Assembly: GCA_007922225.1 (NCBI GenBank) | Contig: ML679962.1 | Location: 38,579,863-38,643,862, forward strand | Source of the DNA: Emydura subglobosa | Lineage: Eukaryota; Chordata; Testudines; Chelidae | DNA: 64,000 nt | Reading direction: 5' to 3' | In this document: positions 57,365 through 64,000 of the stretch, piece after piece | How the letters are laid out: every line of letters starts with the position of its first letter | Numbering within the stretch: the stretch's first letter is position 1 | Notes under the pieces: generated by a model | The model's input: the letters and a program-made list of their open reading frames with translations, nothing else | Told to the model about the DNA's origin: nothing | The model's database searches: none | Made by a program: the position numbers and the translations under genes

Positions 57365-58269
57365 ATCACTCTGCACAGGGTTGAATTTCTCCCTTTATGT
57401 ATCTACTGTAATTATCTGAAGACAGACCTGCCTGCTTTAATGATAAAATTTCTATTTCTTGAAAACTAATATTTAATAAATAGGAACCCATGTTACTAAA
57501 CTAACTTCATTCTGAAGTCACAGTACACAAAGATGTTTCTTTGAATCTGACTGCCTTTCTAGAAATGTTTCTGTGACCCAGATTTGCAACCTGGCACCAC
57601 ACCGCCTTGAAATACCCGCATTCAATTCCTAAGCAATTTTCCATATACTACTTGATATTTTCTACATTTCTATCCAAACATAAGGGATACAAGAAGAAAC
57701 TTTGTGCTGTTAAGGGCAGAGGCCATATGCCATATTAAAACATATCACTATGCAAAATATTTCCATTATTATACTCATTTTCTCCTTGTCAATTTCTTCA
57801 GTCTAGTTTTTCTTCAGTATTACAGAAATATTCTTGTTTCTTCTTTTTTCCACTTAATGCTTCCAAATTTTTGGAGGGTGTTTTATTTTTTTTTAAGATG
57901 TATCTGACACCGTTCTTCCTGAGTTTCTCTTTCATCATTTTTCTTACGTTCTCAAGCAGCTTTTACAAATGCTACTGTATTTCTGTATGCATTCAAATCC
58001 CCTTCATTTCTTTTTCCTTTAGCAGCTGCCTTGCTTTTTGAAACACAATTCTAGATTTATCTGACTTCACCATACCTTCTGTACTGCCATTTCTTTTCAT
58101 TTGTAATTGATGTTTGATCCTCCTTCTATTACTTCTTCCAAAGTTACCAATTAGGTTTGGCTCTCCCTGGTCTTACATTCACCACAGGATGATATGAACA
58201 TTTCACAGGGAATTTTTCCTCTCTTTATTCGTTTGCTTTGATACAGGGCCAAATGCTGTTATTTTTATT
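57365..58269. other. unassigned non-coding DNA
   Basis: A+T-rich and gene-free, with pyrimidine-rich intervals (57775-58050). Confidence 0.4.
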
Positions 58270-58311
58270 ACAGTAGCTCTTAGAGGCCCTAATCAGAGAC
58301 AACATCCCAGA
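58270..58311 (-). repeat. ancient LINE/SINE tail, left part
   Basis: The sequence cagtagctcttagaggccct, aatcagagacaacatccc is one part of the old tail described at 35850-35955; the other part is at 58572-58640, beyond an inserted MITE. Confidence 0.4.
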
Positions 58312-58571
58312 GGGTTCATCTGCACAGTCTCTATGAGACAGCCTCTCAGCCTGGGTTGATAGCCTGGGATTGGCAGGGCTTGTGCTAGCACTCCACGCAG
58401 AGCTGTGTAGACAGCACGTGGACATTGTGGCTCAGGCTGAGCAGAGGTGGGCTTGAGAGCCTGAGCCACGACTTCAAAGCACTGTGCACAAGCTATTTCT
58501 AGAGCACCGTTACCTGAAGTCTGTTGATCCAGGCTGAGACGCTTGCTGCCGCAGTCTGTGTGTACACAGCC
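58312..58571. mobile_element. palindromic MITE (GGGTvTGTCTACAC family)
   Basis: The left end GGGTTCATCTGCACAGTC pairs imperfectly with the complement of the right end (GGCTGTGTACACACAGACTG). Inside, cagcctgggttgatagcctg and tgttgatccaggctgag face each other, and gctgtgtagacagcacgtgg marks the middle. No coding capacity. It separates two halves of an old repeat. Confidence 0.55.
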
Positions 58572-58640
58572 AGGCTGCTCGGTGCTGCACAGACATAATG
58601 AGAAAACTGCCCCTGCCTCAATGAGCTTACAGTATAAATA
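58572..58640 (-). repeat. ancient LINE/SINE tail, right part
   Basis: The plus strand reads ggtgctgcacagacataatg ... ctgcccctgcctcaatgagc, ttacagtataa, the complement of the old dispersed tail. Confidence 0.5.
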
Positions 58641-58655
58641 TACAACTAACAAATC

Positions 58656-58690
58656 AGGGGAGGGGGGAGAGGAGAGGGAGAGAGAAGAGG
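58656..58690. repeat. purine (GGGGA/GA) tract
   Basis: About 35 bases of uninterrupted purines (ggggaggggggagaggagag and onward). Simple-sequence DNA. Confidence 0.8.
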
Positions 58691-59870
58691 TCACACACGA
58701 TAACAGTGAGACAATGAAAAGGAGTGTGATCAGCAGACACTCAATGGTGGCTACCTAGTCAGCACAGCAGGTGTGTTCAGTTGCAGCTGTGCCCTGACAA
58801 GTTCCCACTAATTTCAATGGGAGGACCCCACATAAAACCAAAGATAGTCCTTGGCTAATTGAAGTCAGTGACGTTCCATTTGTGTGCCTGATGGCAGAAT
58901 CTGTTTGTTAAAGCTCAATATACCCCTACTGGAGCAGGAAGATATCAATGGCTCATGGACACCAGCAGAAAACTGCTCTCAACGGAGGGCTCCCAAATCT
59001 AAACCTGGCTGGGGTCTGCCGCCTTCAGGAGAGACTGCAGGGCACATTTCTTTAGGCATTCGGGGGACACAATGGGAGTGAACTTATTTTCCTGATCAGT
59101 GTGGTCAGCACATGCCATCCATGTAATTTGTTTATATGGAGATAAGCATAAGAAATGAAGTTTGAATCCATGTCTAAACTTCCCCACAATCCAGGGGAAA
59201 GACGCTCTGATTTGGGCCAATCTAATGAATCAAGACTGTGGAAATGATGCATAAATTTAAAACCCATTTTTCTGAAGTCGTCTGCAGGATGATATTAGAA
59301 ACAGCAGACTGACTTCTGATTGCAGCTGATTTGTATTCTGAAGTGCTGTGGTTCAACAAATTCTTGTCTCTATCAAAAAATATTAATTTGTCAATCTGCC
59401 CCACCTGTCCTGCAGGCACTGAACCAGTTAGACGGCATATACTGACGTGGGCAAAACGAGGCGCTAGTAAGAAGATCTATGTACAGCAACCGATGTGACT
59501 GAGAGAAAATCACAGAACGTCTCATCTGTGAGACCATGAGACTTTACAGGCAAGTTGCAATGAGTGTTTTAAATTAGAGATCAGATAGGACTGGCCCTAC
59601 CCAAACACACAATGGTGATGAGAGATACCAACAAGACAATGAAGTTTTTCAGTTCAATTCAGTCTTTCTAAATCCACCTCCCCAGCTGACGTTCTCTTCA
59701 TAACCTGCTGTTCCCCCCCTTCAGGGCAAGACGCAAGCAGCAGAAAGGAAAGCAGCATCAAGAGCAGTTTGGGGAAAAACCAGCACAGACGTTAAAGTGT
59801 TTATGTCGCAACCTACCAGTAAGTGTTTCTTACAGGGCTCCCCTATACCCAGTTCAGAGGCTATGGGTCT
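58691..59870. other. unassigned non-coding DNA
   Basis: No gene or transposon is recognised. Confidence 0.4.
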
Positions 59871-59999
59871 GTAACAGCTAGGGTGATCAGACAGCAAGTG
59901 TGAAAAATCAGGATGGGGGTAGAGGGCTATAGGCACCTGTATAAGACAACATTGAGACTGGCCCTATAAACCGGAACATCTGGTCACCCTGGTTACAGC
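59871..59999. mobile_element. 113-bp hAT-like MITE with 8-bp target duplication
   Basis: The element at 59879-59991 has inverted ends TAGGGTGATCAGA and TCTGGTCACCCTG. It is flanked by gtaacagc (59871-59878) and gttacagc (59992-59999), an 8-base duplication with one mismatch. The termini match those of the 544-bp element at 4373-4916, so the two copies define one family with hAT-type target duplications. No coding capacity. Confidence 0.78.
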
Positions 60000-60754
60000 C
60001 CAGGCTAGAGAGCCTCATCTCTTAGCTCAAGGTGGAGAGAGTCCCACGTTTAGCTCTGGAGGCACCTGGCTCAATCCCCAGTGAGTCGGCCAAGATGGCG
60101 GCCATCACATTCAGTCCTTCAGTTCCACGATCTAGAATGACTCAGCTTCTGTAAATTCTCCTCGCGACTCCTCCCACTGCTTGGGATAAAGTGATGCTGC
60201 CCACCGCCCAGCAGGGTATACCGACCCCAGGGGGGCAATGCGAGGATAGGGGCTACTTCATAAACACATTCAGAGTGTACAGGCTGGGGGTTTAACCACA
60301 GTTAACCAGACAGCCCTTGGCGAGCACAGCGCCACATCTGGAGAGAAGCTACACACCACACAAAGTAGGGGAGCCACATGCTGATCTTGCTCTCCTCAGA
60401 TAATGGGGTGTTACCACCCCTGTGGCCCCTGAAATCCACAGAGGGTGGGGGTCTGTGCCAGGCGATGGGGTGGCCAAGGGGATGCACACTGCCCCTTCCA
60501 TTTCCCTGGACCAGACCTGGGCATGGTAACAAGTCCTGGCAGTGGGGTTTTTTCCCCTGTGTTGCTCCCATCTCCCTCCCACAACAAGGCATTGCTAGAG
60601 GATGCTGTGGTCAAAGGGAGGGGATGGTGGTGGAAATCCCTGGTAGAACAGTTCCAGCTGTGGTCGGTGGGGGGAAGGGAGTCAGGCTCTGGTAGAACTG
60701 CTCCAGCTGTGTTGCTACACAGCCAGCACCCCCCCAACCACCCCAGTTAGGGAT
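60000..60754. other. unassigned G+C-moderate DNA
   Basis: Overlapping frames on both strands at 60300-60750 are G/P/W-rich and carry no domain. No RNA gene could be supported. Confidence 0.4.
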
Positions 60755-61070
60755 ATGGGTTGAGGACTGCATTGCTGAGGACAGGGGAGATCAGAGAGCA
60801 CGTGTACTGCAAGAGGACAAGGCAGGAGATAAAGACACACTTACCAGCGAGGATGGTTAACCACTGGCATGAACTCCCAAGGGAAGTGCTAGATTTTTTT
60901 CATCTCTTGACGTTTCCAGATCCAGCCTGGATCCTGGCTGGAAGTTATGCTTCAGTCAAACACAGAAGGGATTGGGCTCAATATAGGAGTAACCGGGTGG
61001 AACTGAGTGGCCTGTGTTACACAGGGGTCAGATGAGCTGATCTAATGGCCCCTTGTGACCTTAAATCCTG
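60755..61070 (+). mobile_element. old CR1-like LINE 3' end
   Basis: The frame 60760-61035 contains KTHLPARMVNHWHELPREVL followed by DFFHLLTFPDPAWILAGSY, a diverged CR1 ORF2 tail (NHWNxLPREVVD...FKxRLD). The following cagatgagctgatctaatgg then ccccttgtgaccttaaatcc is a CR1-type 3' untranslated end of an older family. Confidence 0.6.
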
Positions 61071-62595
61071 AATCAGGAGTGGCAGAGGTTGGGCAGCTAC
61101 ATTCTCTCTTCCAAGCAGCACGTGGATGCTGAGGAGACAGGCATTCACAAGGAGCCAGCTGCAGCTTTGCTAGTCAGGACTCCCTGGCCCCAGTATAAGG
61201 AGGTTTCCTGCTCTAACTTATACTCCTGGCACAAGGCCCCTTACACCAGTGGAGGACTGAGCACAGCGGAGCTCAGCTCTCCCACTGCCCAGCCCATCCG
61301 ACATGCAGGCTATGCTGCAAGGAGAGTCTCCCCAGTGAAGTCCCAGCTTGCTTACAGCCACTTTCCACTGCATCGACACAGAGTGGCCTACGGGACGAGA
61401 GAATCTGGCCTACAGCTTCTTATTCCTTAAACAACAGGGCTTGCTCCGGGGCCTACTCTGCGACTGCACATTGGAGCAATTCTAAGATCCTGGAGCTTCT
61501 TCCCCATCTATGGCCCCAGGCAGGTGCTGGCAGAACAAGAGGTACTGTGCGTCTGCGAGTGGCTGAGCGTCGCCAAGCACCTCCTGCACCTCCATACGCA
61601 CATGACGATCACTCTGCACTCACCACGGCAGTGCCTAGCACACCTCTGACAGTTCTGGTACATACTGGCCAAGCGCAAAAAACTAAAAGCAAACAAAAAA
61701 GCTTGAGGTGGTGGAAAGGCGTTCGGAGAACTGCCAGCTACTTACTGATCCAGCAGCTGAGGGAAACGGCTACACGACCCCACCAGTGCTGGGGAAGCAG
61801 AGGTGGCTTTTGACAGAGCCAAGGGGAAAAGCAAAGAGCCTCTGGGATTCTGATTTGACATCTAAACCCCATGAGTCTCTGCTTTCATAGGGATCAAAAA
61901 GCTAAGGCCAACCCAGCGTCTAGCACACACACCCACACCCTGTAAGCTATTTGAGACCTGTTTTGTCTCAGCTCCCTGTGGAAGAGATTAAGGCAAACAT
62001 GCTGACCACATGAAAAGCACATAGTAGATTTCCCTGCCAGCTGTAATGAGAGCCATGTGTACGTTACAGTCCCTACCTGCAAGGCACTGCAGCTGACTGA
62101 CCAGAAACTGTTACCTATGAAACACTGAAGTGCCATCCTTACCAGGGTCATTGCACCTGTAAATCGGAGATCCAACAACTCCCCCGCGAGGTAAAGGAAA
62201 AGCTCAATGTAAGTTATGCCTAGTTATTCTTCTGCTTCATTATTATTAGAACAGTGTGAACATTTGGTTTGCTACACACCACTCTCCTCCAGGAGGTGCT
62301 GTGCAGCTGGAGAGAAAAAGATGATTAAAATACAATGAAAAAACCAATACTTGGAACTTTGAAAAGATGAAACACGGACAGGTGGGAATATCACCACAGG
62401 AGAAGGAGAGGGAATGGGAGAGACACAGGAGGGGAATCAACACAAGGCCACAGTGTCACTCAAACACCTTTCCATTCAATCCAAGACACTTGGGATTTTT
62501 AAAACTGGGAGAGCAAGAGCCTGGCACAGATGCCAAAAGAGGGGTGAATCTCACAATACAGGGCCCTCCGCAAAGGCACAGCCACTCTGCAGACC
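61071..62595. other. unassigned non-coding DNA
   Basis: Frames of up to 113 codons (61089-61430) have no recognised domain. No repeat terminus is supported. Confidence 0.4.
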
Positions 62596-62599
62596 TATT

Positions 62600-62780
62600 A
62601 GCCAGATGGACAGGGATTGCGGTTTGCCAGAAGCTGGGGATGGGCACCAGGGCATGGATAACCTGATGATCGCCTGTTCTGGTCATTCTCATTGGAAGTG
62701 CCTGCATTGGCCCCCGTCAGAAGACAGGACGCTGGGCTAGATGGACCATTGGTCTGACCCAGTATGGCCGTTCTTATGTG
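62600..62780 (+). mobile_element. CR1 LINE 3' tail (TTCTTATG type)
   Basis: The sequence ggtttgccagaagctgggga ... cctgttctggtcattctcat ... gggctagatggaccattggt, ctgacccagtatggccgttc, ttatgt is a near-consensus CR1 tail, as at 20802-20917 and 26870-27022. Only the untranslated end is left. Confidence 0.88.
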
Positions 62781-62857
62781 CCAATGAGATGGTCTTGAAC
62801 ATAGCCAACACCACGCCCACAAAACCATAGATACTTAGAGTTCCTTACTCTAAGTAA

Positions 62858-63076
62858 GGGGACTTGTCTACATGCAGACTTTGTGCGTGGCAAGCCAAGA
62901 TGGGGATGTGCCGGGCATGGTGTCAGTGTCCTCCCCGCATTGGAAGTTCCACAGTACACTTCTACATACCCCCGTTTCCAACGGGTCCACACGGCCAGTG
63001 AGCACCTGGCCAGCTGGCACAGCCTGCACGCTCACATCCTGGCTTGCTGCACACTAAATTGCCACATAGACAAGCC
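62858..63076. mobile_element. palindromic MITE (CTTGTCTACATG type)
   Basis: The left part GGGGACTTGTCTACATGCAG and the complement of the right part GGCTTGTCTATGTGGCAATT form imperfect inverted ends. Inside, gcgtggcaagccaagatg faces catcctggcttgctgcac, and cttctacatacccccgt lies near the middle. TAA precedes the left end (62855-62857). No coding capacity. Confidence 0.6.
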
Positions 63077-63339
63077 TGTACAGGGCAGATTATGCCTCCC
63101 CTACTCATGTTCTTGCCCCTTCAGTAATCCCCTTGTTCCATACCGGACTATATGCAGAGTAAGATTCTACTCAGGTTGCAGAAGGGAGATAGAATCAGGC
63201 TCAGGGCCTTAAAATGGGAATTAAACACATTCATGCTGGAGGAAGACAAGCACTTAATGATGTCTGACTATGGGTAGCAGCTGTTTGTACTGCAGAAACC
63301 GCCAGAGGTTCTCATGGGGGTCAGGGCCCCAGTGTGCCA

Positions 63340-63400
63340 TGCCCAGCCCAGAGTAAGGACAGGCCCTGCCCAAAGAGTTTGCGTTCTTATTTAAGATGCA
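63340..63400 (-). repeat. ancient LINE/SINE tail, reverse
   Basis: The plus strand reads catgcccagcccagagtaag, gacaggccctgcccaaagag, tttgcgttc, the complement of the tail at 35850-35955. Confidence 0.4.
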
Positions 63401-64000
63401 TCAGGTAAGTGTAAGAAAAAACAAAGGGCGTTAGGAGGAAGAAGAGGGTGTAAATAATGGAAGCAAGTAGTTCTACAGACCCAGTCTAAGCAGAATTGGC
63501 AGGTTTCAGGTCAATTTTCTGGCAGTTTGGTTTTTTAAGATATAAACCAAACAAGCTATGCTAATGACTCTCTACAGACCACCTGCCTAGTAATTACCAG
63601 TTGGCAGCCGGGTAGAAGTGGCTTGTGGTTTTTATTGGTCACAAACGATAAACACACACAGACTGGGAAGTTTATCCCTGGAGTCCAGACAGACTAGTTT
63701 TATCTTGTTCTGTCTTGTACCATTGACGATGACATCATTTTAAGTTACCCCACCAGATTTGATGGGCTCAGCTATGTAACTGGAAGTAAAAACAAACAAG
63801 ACGACCCCATATCTTTCTGCTCTTAAATTCCCTATCCCTTAGGAGTGGGAACAAATGTCGCATGCACAACGGGGTCTACAGAAACTGCATTCAAAAGGCT
63901 TTGGCACCTGTATATTTCACTCCCACCTGTCTGTTTGTTACATCTTTTGACCATGCATGTGAAGGAGACAGGACAGACAGAGGATTACTACATGCCATAC
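63401..64000. other. unassigned non-coding DNA
   Basis: Nothing recognisable to the end of the window. Confidence 0.5.

Noticed and set aside
60018..60090. tRNA-like A and B box pattern (cttagctcaaggtggagag ... ggctcaatccc)
   Set aside because: The cloverleaf cannot be completed and no SINE body or tail follows; at most a very decayed tRNA-derived SINE head.
1..64000. CRISPR arrays, operons, phage or plasmid features
   Set aside because: The window is eukaryotic in repeat content and coding density. No spaced direct repeats or bacterial gene families are present.

Overview
The window looks like non-coding, repeat-rich nuclear DNA of a sauropsid vertebrate, most likely a turtle. The evidence is a high load of CR1 non-LTR retrotransposons with typical 3' ends (an ATTCTATG- or TTCTTATG-type terminus), a Ty3/gypsy element, short palindromic DNA transposons starting GGGTvTGTCTACA or TAGGGTGA, and old MIR-like SINEs. 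A crocodilian or bird is possible but less likely given the repeat mix. No host protein-coding gene, tRNA, rRNA, CRISPR array or operon could be recognised. Nearly all long open frames are remnants of retrotransposon proteins.

Layout. 1-10.1 kb: a CR1 tail (881-1158), unassigned DNA, several palindromic repeats, a hAT-like MITE with a perfect 8-bp target duplication (4373-4916), and a MIR-like SINE split by a second MITE (9470-10066). 10.2-12.4 kb: a minus-strand CR1 with endonuclease, linker, the start of reverse transcriptase and a C-terminal tail, but with most of the RT deleted. 12.9-15.5 kb: a (TA)n(CA)n microsatellite, an LTR-like stretch and a G+C-rich hairpin. 17.9-18.9 kb: a CR1 scrap and a speculative single exon with a membrane segment. 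19.7-24.5 kb: a minus-strand Ty3/gypsy element (gag, protease, RT start, integrase end, tRNA-Pro-like primer site) with a large internal deletion, one nested CR1 and another CR1 at its 3' side. 26.0-27.0 kb: a plus-strand CR1 3' part.

27-41 kb is mostly unassigned DNA with one MITE (33265-33497), one MIR-like SINE and an old LINE/SINE tail. 41.7-44.5 kb: a plus-strand CR1 followed directly by an LTR-like segment with a tRNA-Lys-like primer site. 45-47 kb: palindromic repeats and G+C-rich LTR-like DNA. 48.1-50.95 kb: a long minus-strand CR1 carrying the end of ORF1 (esterase-like) and most of ORF2 but lacking its 3' end. 51.0-51.2 kb: a MITE flanked by TTA. 52.7-53.7 kb: a CR1 fragment with the longest open frame in the window (266 codons). 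56.4-57.4 kb: a probable solo LTR. 58-63 kb: two further palindromic MITEs, a second hAT-like MITE and three CR1 tails.

These sequences do not form a working pathway. They record successive insertions and decay: MITEs lie inside older SINEs, CR1 lies inside gypsy, and each CR1 copy that retains the RT active-site region is disabled by a different lesion. I found no convincing new biological system. The items most worth checking are the possible membrane-spanning exon at 18673-18812, the two small hAT-like elements, and the nested or deleted retroelements.
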